35,000 nucleotides of DNA from Nitrospirota bacterium (GCA_021814475.1 JAKAIE010000027.1:1-35000), one strand, 5' to 3'. Shown: positions 17,964 through 26,108, counted from the stretch's first letter. Program-made: numbers and translations. Notes: a model not told the origin generated them from the sequence alone.

Positions 17964-18386
17964 TCAGGTCCGGCGGGGTCTTCTGCCGCTGCTTTTTGGG
18001 GTCGGCCGTTCTTCTTCATCCGCCTTGTCCCAGAATGACGCAGGAGGTGGCTGTTTCCCGGTCAGGGCTTTGAACTTGCGCGACGAAGGCCCTTCCTGCG
18101 TCCTCTGATATGCGCTCCTGACCGCATAGGTGACGCGGTAGCGGTATTGGGACGGCTTCGCATAACGGGGATAGCGTTCCTTGAAATCGGGAAGCGCAGC
18201 CTTCAGCCTTTCGCTCCAGGCGATGATGAAATCCATGGCGCGCTCCAATGGGATGCCCGCTTCGCGGGCGATGAGTCCGAACGAGTAGGCGATGTCATGG
18301 ATCAGCTTTTCCGATTTCGGCAATACGGCGAGTAGAGTCTCGACCGCCGCCTGCGCCGCCTTTTTGTCCATATGTGTCTCCGGCAT
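17964..18386 (-). CDS. Hypothetical protein
   Basis: Protein of 140 residues, not recognised. The first 60 residues are predicted helical (ETLLAVLPKSEKLIHDIAYSFG). The middle is rich in aromatic and basic residues (DFKERYPRYAKPSQYRYR), and the last 40 residues are basic, Pro-rich and probably disordered. ATG 18386 has AAGGA 8 bases upstream; ATG 18371 is an alternative. It stands alone between the dsbC-like gene and a divergent hypothetical gene. The good ribosome site and codon use like its neighbours suggest it is real. Confidence 0.55.
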   Translation of the reverse strand: MPETHMDKKAAQAAVETLLAVLPKSEKLIHDIAYSFGLIAREAGIPLERAMDFIIAWSERLKAALPDFKERYPRYAKPSQYRYRVTYAVRSAYQRTQEGPSSRKFKALTGKQPPPASFWDKADEEERPTPKSSGRRPRRT

Positions 18387-18723
18387 TAATCCGTTCCTTT
18401 TCGCCTTCTCCTGAAGATAGTTTAACGATTATCTGCTGGTGGTATCAATGTTCGCGCGCGGTGCTTTGTGAATCACTCCTTATTTATACTACTCGGAACG
18501 CCACCTTTTTATATATTTCGTCCCCCGCCGTATCCTGCTGTTGCGTGGCAATGATATCTTTATTTAAGTCTGGCAGTTTTCTGCGGACATCCAAACCGCG
18601 GAAATAGGTATCGCTCGCGAGCGAATCCCGCGAGACAAAATCTGCCTTGTGTATAGGCACGGTTGTACTTCCCGGTTTCTTTTCGTATCATAGGTGAGTC
18701 TGAGAAAGTGGGGGCGAGGTCGG
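18387..18723. other. Intergenic stretch with a short palindrome
   Basis: 337 bases between divergent genes, with lower GC than the surroundings. It contains the 14-base perfect palindrome TCGCTCGCGAGCGA at 18611-18624, a possible operator. No small gene or RNA could be supported. Confidence 0.45.
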
Positions 18724-19911
18724 ATGTATATAACATCATTTGTGCATCGCGAAAAATTGTTTAGCATTGCGGAGCGCTGGTTTTGCGGCCGTCCGGAGCC
18801 GGGAGACGTCCGCGCTATCACCGGGATCCTGATCTGCGATGTCTTTATCATTAGAGAGACGCTGGAGGCCCTAAGCGAGCGGTTGCTGGGCACGGTGTAC
18901 CGTGGGCCGCTCCGGAGGGAGCAGATACGCTTCAAGGGAGAGCTGAGGGACCTTCTTTGCAATGACGGCCGCGCCTCGACTGAACGCGTCGAAGAGCTCT
19001 GCAGCCGCTACAGGAGGAACCCCGATTACTATTACCGGGAGACGCCGATCAACGCCTCTGTTTTTCTCGACGCCGAACGGCATATGCTCGGTGCCTGCCG
19101 TATCAAGCGTCCGAAACGTATTGCGGAGAAGGCGAACCGCCGGATTGCAGACTGGATCTTCGGAAACGTGACAGGTCGTGCCCGGCTCATGGCCCTGGAG
19201 CGTGCGGAGAAGCTGGGGATCCCGCTGGAAGAGTTCGTCACCCCGGCCGGGGAGATGGCCGAAGAATTTGTGCACGCGGAAGAGTTTATCGCCGGGAGTT
19301 TCCGCGACGGCAGTATCCGGTTCGACCGGAATGCGATGATGATACAGGATGTGGGCGCCCTCAAGGTCGTCGGCGATACTGCTGCGCTTGAGCGTCTCAA
19401 GGATCTGCTGCATCAGGCCCCTGACATCAGAATCGTGGAGCAGGAGCATTTCAGTGGTAATTTCCGGGCCACGAATCTTGTTATAGAGGTGCCATGGGAT
19501 GCTAAGCAGATCTGCCGCAGGTATCGGCAGGATAGGGTATGGGAAAGATATCCGAACCGGGGTATACCTGCCGAAGAGCTGAGCCGGGGGCTCGAGCCGT
19601 TTCTCGAAGGTGCGGACCCGCGGATCAATATCGAGGTGATCCTTACGACATTCCCGGACCTGGTCGAATCAGAGCTCGGAAGCAGCATCCACGAGGAGAG
19701 GATCGTCAGTCAGCGGGACAACAAGTTCTACAGGGGTTACATCCCGATGAACGTGGAGTTTCTTGTGGAGTTCTTGTTTGCGGTGGGGTTCAGTCCCGTG
19801 GACCATATAGATGAGGTGCCGATAAAGATCTGGGGAAGGTACCTGCCCGAGACCCTGGGTTCATATATACGGAAGCTGTATGCGCTGCCGACCCACGACT
19901 TATTCGGCTGA
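18724..19911 (+). CDS. Hypothetical protein, faintly RelA/SpoT-like
   Basis: Protein of 395 residues with no signal or membrane segment; not recognised with certainty. The N-terminal 180 residues are helical and rich in Arg and Glu. Residues about 200-320 contain a series recalling RelA/SpoT nucleotidyltransferase domains: QDVGALKVVGD, then SGNFRATNLVIEV (compare the GYRSLH region), then NIEVILTTFPDLVESELGSSIHEE (compare the vEiQIRT...E..H region). The usual basic ATP-binding motif of ppGpp synthetases is not evident, so activity cannot be assumed. ATG 18724 has GAGG 4 bases upstream; GTG 18694 is in frame. A ferredoxin gene follows 51 bases downstream. Confidence 0.6.
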   Translation: MYITSFVHREKLFSIAERWFCGRPEPGDVRAITGILICDVFIIRETLEALSERLLGTVYRGPLRREQIRFKGELRDLLCNDGRASTERVEELCSRYRRNPDYYYRETPINASVFLDAERHMLGACRIKRPKRIAEKANRRIADWIFGNVTGRARLMALERAEKLGIPLEEFVTPAGEMAEEFVHAEEFIAGSFRDGSIRFDRNAMMIQDVGALKVVGDTAALERLKDLLHQAPDIRIVEQEHFSGNFRATNLVIEVPWDAKQICRRYRQDRVWERYPNRGIPAEELSRGLEPFLEGADPRINIEVILTTFPDLVESELGSSIHEERIVSQRDNKFYRGYIPMNVEFLVEFLFAVGFSPVDHIDEVPIKIWGRYLPETLGSYIRKLYALPTHDLFG

Positions 19912-19962
19912 GTCCGGCGGGGGCTTGCGGTTGCTGCTGAACGATAACTATAATAAGAAAAG

Positions 19963-20142
19963 ATGATCCCTTATATTGACTACAGCAGGTGCACCGGGTG
20001 CGGGGCCTGCGCAGAGCTGTATCCTCTTTTCTTCGAGATGCGTGATGACCGGCCGTGGTTTATCAACTATGAGAAGTTCGTTGTCGAGGAGCATGGAGGC
20101 GTTGTCTTCGCGTGTCCCTTCCGCGCCATCTCGATCGGATAA
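19963..20142 (+). CDS. Short 4Fe-4S ferredoxin
   Basis: Protein of 59 residues with CTGCGAC near residues 10-16 and a distal Cys-Pro (FACPFRAISIG). This is the CxxCxxC...CP ligand set of single-cluster ferredoxins of the Thermotoga/Desulfovibrio type, slightly shorter than usual. It is a soluble electron carrier; its partner is unknown. The stop codon abuts the stop of the convergent AlkD-like gene with no base between. It follows the RelA-like hypothetical gene and may be co-transcribed with it. Confidence 0.85.
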   Translation: MIPYIDYSRCTGCGACAELYPLFFEMRDDRPWFINYEKFVVEEHGGVVFACPFRAISIG

Positions 20143-20841
20143 TTATTTTCCGAGATAGAATCTTCTCTTCTTCTCATCGAATCTCTCGATCGCATATCTG
20201 AGCATCGTGCGCGGCATCGTCCTGCAGTGGCTTTTCAGAAAAGACTCTTCGACAGCCAGGTCCCTCTTGCCGATCTCCCGGAGCATCCAGCCGACGGCCT
20301 TATGGATCAGGTCATGCCTGTCATTAAGAAGAATTCCTGCGATCTTCAGTGTATCATCGAAGCGGTCCTTCCTTATGAAGGAGAACGTGGAGATTATCGA
20401 TATGCGCCGCTCCCAGAGATTTTCGGAGACTGCCAGCCTGTACAGGATCCTCTTGTCACGGTCCAGGAGATAATCTCCAAGAATCCTGCCTGAAGAGAGA
20501 TCGACAAGGTCCCAGCTGTTGACCCGTGCTAGGTTTTGCAGGAAAAAATCTACACAGTCCTTCCTTCCGGTCTTATCTGATTTGTCATATTTTTCTGTCA
20601 GGATGAAGAGGGCTACCAGCCGGTATTCGTGGATGTTGCTTGCAAGAAGCTGCTGCAGATCGTCAAAAGATGCGGCGCGATATTTTATTGCGACCTTCCT
20701 CTGTTGAGGCGCCGTAATACCGAGGAAGATATCGCCCTCGCCATATTCTCCCTTGCCGGTTCTGAAGAACCGTGAGAGGATCGCCGCCTTCTCCGGACTG
20801 GCGAGACGCATGAGGTCCGATACGATCTCCTTCATCAGCAC
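20143..20841 (-). CDS. AlkD-like DNA alkylation repair protein
   Basis: About 232 residues of HEAT-like helical repeats. The segment RVNSWDLVDLSS matches the AlkD active-site motif (Trp and Asp that hold and hydrolyse N3/N7-alkylpurines without base flipping). RHDLIHKAVGWMLREIG near the C-terminus is also typical. GTG 20841 has AGGGA 6 bases upstream; ATG 20835 is the alternative. It is 8 bases downstream of the DUF3786 gene, so the two form a unit. Confidence 0.85.
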   Translation of the reverse strand: MLMKEIVSDLMRLASPEKAAILSRFFRTGKGEYGEGDIFLGITAPQQRKVAIKYRAASFDDLQQLLASNIHEYRLVALFILTEKYDKSDKTGRKDCVDFFLQNLARVNSWDLVDLSSGRILGDYLLDRDKRILYRLAVSENLWERRISIISTFSFIRKDRFDDTLKIAGILLNDRHDLIHKAVGWMLREIGKRDLAVEESFLKSHCRTMPRTMLRYAIERFDEKKRRFYLGK

Positions 20842-20849
20842 GTAGTTCC

Positions 20850-21449
20850 CTACATCATGATCAGTATGCTCATCATGGCAATGGACCAGAGTATGTCCAG
20901 TGCGATTTGGGATTCGCATGAGCTGTCGAAGAGGAGATCCGCCCGGGGCGGGAATTCCTCGTCTCCCCTCCAGAGGATAAGGACGACCGGTATGCGCGGC
21001 AAAGGGAGGAGCCTGATAGCCGCATCCCCGTGATTCAACTGCTCTCCTCCCAGAGAGAGGCCTTTACTGACAAAGGCTGCCGGGTCGCCGGTGTATTTTT
21101 CTGCCAGACGGTCGAGGGGCAGGATATGGCTTCCCCTGAAGAAGAGCTGCCCGCCCCTGAGATTGACAGGGTTGACGAGATTGCCGGTGAACGGCATCTC
21201 TTTCGCAGAGGTGAGGTACCAGAGGATCGAGAGCTTCGAAAAATATCCGAACCTCCCGAGCAGGAGCTCTCCTGCCTGACTTCTCGTGAGTAGGCTCTGG
21301 TTTGCAGGCGAGACGGTAATATCAGCGCCGAATGACTTCAGCAGAAAGGTCTTTTCCGCAGGGTCATATGAGACTGCGGCCCTTTTGCAGACCTCGTCAG
21401 GGTCGGATGTTGAAAGATGGTCCCATGCCTTTTTTTCTCCGGATTCCAT
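20850..21449 (-). CDS. DUF3786 family protein
   Basis: Protein of 199 residues resembling DUF3786, a family found mainly in anaerobes (Desulfobacterota, Nitrospirota, clostridia) and often near corrinoid or Wood-Ljungdahl genes. Visible family-like segments: LGRFGYFSKLSILWYLTSA, NLVNPVNLRGGQLFFRGSH, LPLPRIPVVLILWRGDEEFPPRADLLFD. The function is unknown. ATG 21449 is chosen; GTG 21455 is also in frame. Here the partner gene is alkD-like rather than a corrinoid enzyme. Confidence 0.75.
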   Translation of the reverse strand: MESGEKKAWDHLSTSDPDEVCKRAAVSYDPAEKTFLLKSFGADITVSPANQSLLTRSQAGELLLGRFGYFSKLSILWYLTSAKEMPFTGNLVNPVNLRGGQLFFRGSHILPLDRLAEKYTGDPAAFVSKGLSLGGEQLNHGDAAIRLLPLPRIPVVLILWRGDEEFPPRADLLFDSSCESQIALDILWSIAMMSILIMM

Positions 21450-21469
21450 ACGCACATTATAGAGGATTC

Positions 21470-21478
21470 TGATACAAT
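21470..21478 (+). promoter_or_regulatory. Candidate extended -10 of tRNA-Ala
   Basis: TGATACAAT, an extended -10 element, lies 29 bases upstream of the tRNA 5' end. The -35 region is poor. Confidence 0.35.
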
Positions 21479-21507
21479 AGAGAAAGCCCGGAAAGGGTCG
21501 CTAACAG

Positions 21508-21583
21508 GGGCGGTTAGCTCAGCTGGGAGAGCGCCACGTTCGCAACGTGGAAGTCGGGGGTTCGAATCCCCTACCGTCCACCA
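21508..21583 (+). tRNA. tRNA-Ala (anticodon CGC)
   Basis: Complete cloverleaf. The acceptor GGGCGGT pairs with ACCGTCC with one G-U. The D-arm is GCTCAGCTGGGAGAGC. The anticodon stem CCACG/CGTGG holds the loop TTCGCAA (CGC). The T-loop is TTCGAAT, and CCA is encoded. It reads GCG codons. An integrase remnant lies immediately downstream. Confidence 0.95.
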
Positions 21584-21592
21584 GAATATAAG

Positions 21593-21619
21593 AACCCCTT
21601 GATAACCAAGGGGTTTTCT
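21593..21619 (+). terminator. Rho-independent terminator after tRNA-Ala
   Basis: A 9-base stem AACCCCTTG/CAAGGGGTT with loop ATAAC, then a T-rich tail (TTCTTTTTC), 9 bases after the tRNA CCA end. Confidence 0.85.
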
Positions 21620-21685
21620 TTTTCTCATAGGCGTTTCTCTGAAATGGGTCACAAATTGGGGCACATTTCGGAGGGAAAGGCTGTA

Positions 21686-21912
21686 ATGAGATATCTCTAT
21701 TCCATCAATGAAAACCTCTATTTTCGCGCGAGGATACCGAAGGACCTGCAACTTATGATGTGGTCGGATTCCTGGAGAAAAAGAACTTTGCAATGGATAA
21801 GGACTCCGCGGGCTACGCCAAACTGCGAAGGGAGTTCGTCAACAGCAGAGACAGACATATTGCGCATAGTCAAACAGTATTGCGTATGTTTATGCTGAAA
21901 TCCCTCCCCTGA
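21686..21912 (+). pseudogene. Remnant of a tyrosine recombinase (integrase) N-terminus
   Basis: The frame starting at ATG 21686 encodes YLYSINENLYFRARIPKDLQ, typical of the N-terminal DUF6538-like arm-binding region of phage-type integrases. Near 21765-21785 the similarity passes to the +1-shifted frame, which reads FAMDKDSAGYAKLRREFV and stops at TGA 21910-21912. Both the frameshift and the absence of core-binding and catalytic domains mark it as a dead fragment. It lies directly behind tRNA-Ala and its terminator, the usual integration site for such elements. The family assignment rests on pattern memory of the short N-terminal motif. Confidence 0.6.
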
Positions 21913-22160
21913 AGGAACCGTGAATTTTTGAATGCTTTTGATTCCCCGTGTCTGTTCGAACCAGGGGGCACGACATCAGACGGAAAAGTATCTCGTCAAT
22001 GCCGCTGTTTCCTCTTGTGCACCGGTGCATATGGATGGGAGATTGTTGTATAGAGGGGGATGTTTAATATAAAATGTTGCTCGTAAGTGTCGTCTGATTA
22101 TATATTGATTCCCACTATGTTGGGGTAGGAGCTACTCTGATGGCAGTAATAGAAATAAAG
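21913..22160. other. AT-rich accessory scar
   Basis: Non-coding, lower GC than its neighbours. It contains a 12-base perfect palindrome TGCACCGGTGCA (22018-22029) and a tRNA T-arm-like piece GTTCGAACCAGGGGGCAC (21954-21971). No gene is supported. Confidence 0.45.
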
Positions 22161-22194
22161 AACCATAGTTTGACGTTTACGGCAAACTATGGTT
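22161..22194 (-). terminator. Terminator-like hairpin after tRNA-Phe
   Basis: A perfect 12-base inverted repeat AACCATAGTTTG/CAAACTATGGTT with a 10-base loop. Read on the minus strand it lies 39 bases after the tRNA-Phe CCA end and is followed by CTTTATTTC, so it can end tRNA-Phe transcription. Confidence 0.65.
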
Positions 22195-22233
22195 CCGCGA
22201 CTCACACTCGAAATGACCCAAACAATAAAATCA

Positions 22234-22309
22234 TGGTGGGCAGTCGCAGAATCGAACTGCGGACACGAGGCTTTTCAGGCCTCTGCTCTACCGACTGAGC
22301 TAACTGCCC
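22234..22309 (-). tRNA. tRNA-Phe (anticodon GAA)
   Basis: Complete cloverleaf on the minus strand. The acceptor GGGCAGT pairs with ACTGCCC. The anticodon stem GAGGC/GCCTC holds the loop CTGAAAA (GAA). The T-loop is TTCGATT, and CCA is encoded. Confidence 0.95.
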
Positions 22310-22319
22310 CCGGACAATA

Positions 22320-22349
22320 ATGATACCTGTTCACTTTTTTGATTGTCAA
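22320..22349 (-). promoter_or_regulatory. tRNA-Phe promoter
   Basis: Minus strand TTGACA (22344-22349), 18-base spacer, TATCAT (22320-22325), with the tRNA starting 11 bases further on. The -35 lies 3 bases from the divergent lnt start codon. Confidence 0.7.
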
Positions 22350-22352
22350 CCA

Positions 22353-23903
22353 ATGATGAACACACTAAGAGAAAAAAGCATTCTTTACGGCCCTGCGCTG
22401 CTGTCCGGGGCCCTGGTTGCGCTGGCCTTCCCGGCATACGATTTTTACCTGCTTGCCTGGATAGGGTTTGTCCCCTTACTTCTTTCGCTCGGGACAAGGA
22501 CCCGGAAAGAGGCCTTCCTGACAGGCTATGTATTCGGCATAACCTATTTCTTCGGTACCCTCTACTGGATATATCATTCGATAAACGTATACGGGGGCGT
22601 TCCTTTTCTGGCTAGCGTTGCCGTCGTGTTCCTGCTCTGCCTGTATCTCGGACTTTATCCCGCCGTATTTTCGCTTGTCTACCTGTCGGTGGTCAGGGAG
22701 ACAAAACTGCCCTCTTTGCTGATAGCCCCCCTGGGATGGGTTGTTCTTGAATACGTAAGGTCTTATGCGCTGACCGGATTCCCATGGGCAAGTATCGGCT
22801 ACAGTCAATACCGGTTCCTGCATATGGTCCAGATAGCCGATATCACGGGCATATACGGCATCTCCTTTCTCGTTCTCGCTGTAAACGGCGCGGTTGTCGA
22901 TATTGTACTCATCAGGCGACGGCTTCGGGAAATGCCGCTTTACCCTGTCGGGATTACCGCGGTAGGGCTGCTCGCAGTGGCCCTTGCCGTGATAGGCTCT
23001 TTCGGATACGGAGCATGGAGGCTCGGGCAGGAACGGCCTGGAGCCACTTTTCAGGCGGCGGTGATCCAGGGAAGTATCGATCAGGACAAAAAATGGGAGC
23101 CAGCCTTTCAGAAAGAGGTGCTCGATGTCTATTACAATCTGTCACAGAAGGCGGCCAGGGAATATGGCTCCCGCCTCATTGTCTGGCCGGAGACAGCGAT
23201 CCCTTTTCTGTTTAACGAGGACACGGCCCGGAGCGAAAAGCTCACGGAGATGCAGAAGTCCCTTGACGCCTACCTTCTTTTCGGATCGGTCATGCTCAGG
23301 GAGAAGACGAAGGACAAGACGCTGATGACCAACAGCGCCCTTCTGCTCGACCCTCATGGTAAACTAGTGTATAAGTACGATAAAATCCACCTGGTGCCGT
23401 TCGGCGAATATGTTCCGCTTAAGAGCATCCTTTTCTTCGTGGACAAGATGGTGGCCGGTATCGGAGACTATGTTCCCGGAGACTCTTATCTCAGGGGGGG
23501 GACTGACTTCGGGAGCTTCGGCACTTTAATATGTTATGAGATCGTCTTCCCCGGCCTCGTCAGAAAGTTTTTTGTCAAAGGCGGGGATTTCATGGTGACG
23601 ATCACGAACGATGCCTGGTTTGGCAGGACGATCGGTCCTTATCAGCATTTTTCGATGGCCGTCTTCAGGGCAATTGAGAACAGGAAGCCGGTGATCCGGG
23701 CCGCAAACACAGGCATCTCGGGTTATATCGACAGCAATGGCAGGATACAGGCGACAACGGACCTTTTTAGCAGGCAGATACTTCCCGGCCGGGTGAAAAC
23801 GGACAGTACGATGACATTCTATACTAAATACGGAGACATTTTTTCTTATCTCTGTATCGTCGGTTTAATTATCATAATCCTGAACATCAAAATACGGAGG
23901 TAG
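22353..23903 (+). CDS. lnt: Apolipoprotein N-acyltransferase
   Basis: Membrane enzyme of 516 residues that adds the third acyl chain to lipoproteins. About six hydrophobic helices fill the first 210 residues, with the family segment GFPWASIGYSQY. A nitrilase-type domain follows with the catalytic triad in context: Glu in VWPETAIPF, Lys in YDKIHLVPFGEYVP, Cys in LICYEIVFPG. The segment NDAWFGRTIGPYQH and a C-terminal helix complete the pattern. No clear ribosome site precedes ATG 22353 or 22356. Its upstream region is occupied by the divergent tRNA-Phe and its promoter, so its own promoter may lie inside the tRNA gene. Confidence 0.93.
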   Translation: MMNTLREKSILYGPALLSGALVALAFPAYDFYLLAWIGFVPLLLSLGTRTRKEAFLTGYVFGITYFFGTLYWIYHSINVYGGVPFLASVAVVFLLCLYLGLYPAVFSLVYLSVVRETKLPSLLIAPLGWVVLEYVRSYALTGFPWASIGYSQYRFLHMVQIADITGIYGISFLVLAVNGAVVDIVLIRRRLREMPLYPVGITAVGLLAVALAVIGSFGYGAWRLGQERPGATFQAAVIQGSIDQDKKWEPAFQKEVLDVYYNLSQKAAREYGSRLIVWPETAIPFLFNEDTARSEKLTEMQKSLDAYLLFGSVMLREKTKDKTLMTNSALLLDPHGKLVYKYDKIHLVPFGEYVPLKSILFFVDKMVAGIGDYVPGDSYLRGGTDFGSFGTLICYEIVFPGLVRKFFVKGGDFMVTITNDAWFGRTIGPYQHFSMAVFRAIENRKPVIRAANTGISGYIDSNGRIQATTDLFSRQILPGRVKTDSTMTFYTKYGDIFSYLCIVGLIIIILNIKIRR

Positions 23904-23908
23904 TCACT

Positions 23909-25031
23909 ATGGTTATGCAGGAAGAATTAAAGGAAGAGATCGGGTTGCTGAAGGCGAAGGCCGAGGCATTAAGAGGTTATCTTTGATGTTGACAACAAGA
24001 AAGAGGCGATCGCAAAGATAGAGCATGATCTCACCCTCGAGGAGGTCTGGTCGTCTCCTGAAAAGACGAAGGGACTGATGAAGGAAAAATCCCGGCTCGA
24101 GGTCCCTGTCTCCCGCTACGAATCCCTTGCCGGCCGCCTGGACTATATAGAGGAATCCCTCGGCATCCTGGGGGAGGAAGGTGGCGAAGTCTTTTTCAAG
24201 GAACTGTATGCCGAGATCAACAGTCTGAAAAAAGACATCGAAGATATCGAACTGCAGAATCTCCTTTCCGGAGAGCTTGATCGGAACAACGCGATCGTCA
24301 CGATCCATCCGGGGGCTGGCGGAACAGAAAGTCAGGACTGGGCGCAGATGCTGATGCGCATGTATCTTCGCTGGGCAGAGATCAGGGGGTATCAGGCGCA
24401 GATCGTTGACCTGCAGCCGGGGGACGAGGCCGGGATCAAGGGCGCTACGATCACGTTTGGCGGAGAATACGCATACGGGTATCTGGTTGCAGAGGCCGGA
24501 GTCCATCGGCTCGTCCGGATTTCGCCGTATGATGCGAACAAGAGACGTCACACCTCGTTTGCCGCGGTGATCGTCTATCCGGAAATCGAAGAGGATATCA
24601 ACATAGAGGTGAGGGAAGAAGATCTTAAGATCGATACCTACCGGGCGTCCGGGGCAGGAGGTCAGCATGTGAACAAGACCTCTTCGGCGGTCAGGATCAC
24701 GCATCTACCGACCGGAATCATCGTTGCTTGCCAGAACGAGCGCTCACAGCACAAGAATAAGGCGGTGGCGATGAAGATCCTGAAGGCACGGCTGTTTGAC
24801 CTCGAACTGAAGGCCAAGGAAAAGAGGCTGGAGGATATTGCCGGGGATAAAAAGGGTATCGCCTGGGGCAGCCAGATACGGTCATATGTGCTACAACCCT
24901 ACAGGCTTGTCAAGGACCATCGGACAGGGATTGAAGCAGGAGACGTCGACTCGGTGCTCGACGGAGGCATAGACGTGTTCATCAAGGAATACCTGAAACA
25001 CAGGATAAAGGAGCGTAAGGAGGCGGAATGA
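23909..25031 (+). CDS. prfB: Peptide chain release factor 2, with +1 programmed frameshift
   Basis: RF2 ends translation at UGA and UAA. The first frame begins at ATG 23909 (GGAGG 8 bases upstream) and runs 25 codons to a UGA at 23984-23986 in the context AGAGGT-TAT-CTT-TGA. Reading then moves +1 (CTT, then GAT from 23985) and stays open to 25031, giving 373 residues. This is the classic autoregulatory RF2 frameshift with an internal Shine-Dalgarno-like AGAGG. GGQ is at 250-252. The stop-recognition tripeptide at 205-207 reads SPY, where RF2 normally has SPF. The stop overlaps the trpD start (ATGA). Confidence 0.95.
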
Positions 25032-26038
25032 TCAAAGAGGCGATCAACCTCGTAGTGGGCGGCATCGACCTTGCCGAAGCGGAGATGGCGGAGTGCATGA
25101 AGGAGATCATGGAGGGTCGGGCAACCGAATCCCAGATAGGCTCCCTGCTGACTGCGCTCCGGATGAAGGGGGAGACGGTGGAGGAGATTACCGGCGCGGC
25201 CCGGATCATGAGGGACAAGGCCGCCAGGATCAATGCACCTGAGGGGGTGCTGGATACCTGTGGCACCGGGGGGGACACCTCCCATACATTCAACATCTCG
25301 ACGACAACTGCCCTGGTCGTTGCCGCGACGGGCGTCCCGGTCGCAAAACACGGCAACCGGGCGGTCTCCAGCCGGTCCGGGAGCGCAGACGTGCTCGAGG
25401 CCCTCGGCGTGAAAATCGATCTGGAGCCGGCACTCGTTGAAAAGTGTATATTTGAGACCGGCTTCGGCTTTATGTTCGCGCCTATCTTTCATCCGGCCAT
25501 GAAATATGCGGTGGGCCCCCGACGTGAGCTCGGCATCAGGACGGTCTTCAACATCCTCGGACCTCTGACGAATCCGGCCGGGGCGCGCAGGCAGATCCTC
25601 GGCGTTTTTTCGTCCAGATTGACGGAGCCCCTTGCCACGGTGCTCGGGAATCTAGGGGCGGACGATGCACTCGTTGTCCACGGCGAAGATGGGCTCGACG
25701 AGATCACGGTTTCGACCGGCACAAAGGCATCGCGGTATGCGGGGGGAAAGGTCGAGAGCATGTATATTTCCCCGGAGGATTTTGGTATGTCCAGGGCGAA
25801 AGTTCAGGACCTGGTCGGCGGAGACAGAGACGAAAACGCGCGGATTACTCTTCAGATCCTGCAGGGGATGAAGGGGCCAAAACGGGATGTCGTGTTAATG
25901 AACGCGTCCGCTGCAGTCATGATATCCGGGAAGGCCCCTGACCTCAGGACATCTCTTGATATCGTTCAGGAGGCGCTAGACTCAGGCAGGGCCATGGGCA
26001 AGCTCGAAGAAATCAGGAGGGTATCGCAGGCGCTGTAG
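25028..26038 (+). CDS. trpD: Anthranilate phosphoribosyltransferase
   Basis: Protein of 336 residues catalysing the second step of tryptophan synthesis (anthranilate plus PRPP). It carries DTCGTGGDTSHTFNIST (PRPP-binding loop), AKHGNRAVSSRSGSADVLEALG and FMFAPIFHPAMKYA, with the typical length. It is translationally coupled to prfB and separated from other trp genes, none of which is in the window. A thymidine phosphorylase-like relative is possible, but the KHGNR and GTGGD motifs fit TrpD. Confidence 0.92.
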   Translation: MIKEAINLVVGGIDLAEAEMAECMKEIMEGRATESQIGSLLTALRMKGETVEEITGAARIMRDKAARINAPEGVLDTCGTGGDTSHTFNISTTTALVVAATGVPVAKHGNRAVSSRSGSADVLEALGVKIDLEPALVEKCIFETGFGFMFAPIFHPAMKYAVGPRRELGIRTVFNILGPLTNPAGARRQILGVFSSRLTEPLATVLGNLGADDALVVHGEDGLDEITVSTGTKASRYAGGKVESMYISPEDFGMSRAKVQDLVGGDRDENARITLQILQGMKGPKRDVVLMNASAAVMISGKAPDLRTSLDIVQEALDSGRAMGKLEEIRRVSQAL

Positions 26039-26108
26039 TAAAGGGGACCTCCCCGCCGGTTTTTGCAGCCCGCAGCCAGGGCATTTCAATAGAAAGGTGC
26101 TGCGGACG

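Noticed and set aside
18611-18624. Palindrome TCGCTCGCGAGCGA as part of a replication or partition site.
   Set aside because: A single copy with no DnaA boxes or parS consensus nearby; kept only as a possible operator.
22139-22290. Frame of about 50 codons starting MAVIEIKNHS with AGGAG upstream.
   Set aside because: It runs through the hairpin and then antisense to tRNA-Phe, so it is very unlikely to be coding.
26039-26108. Terminator between the convergent trpD and topA genes.
   Set aside because: Only a very short GGGGA/TCCCC stem followed by other GC-rich bases; the T-run is not correctly placed.
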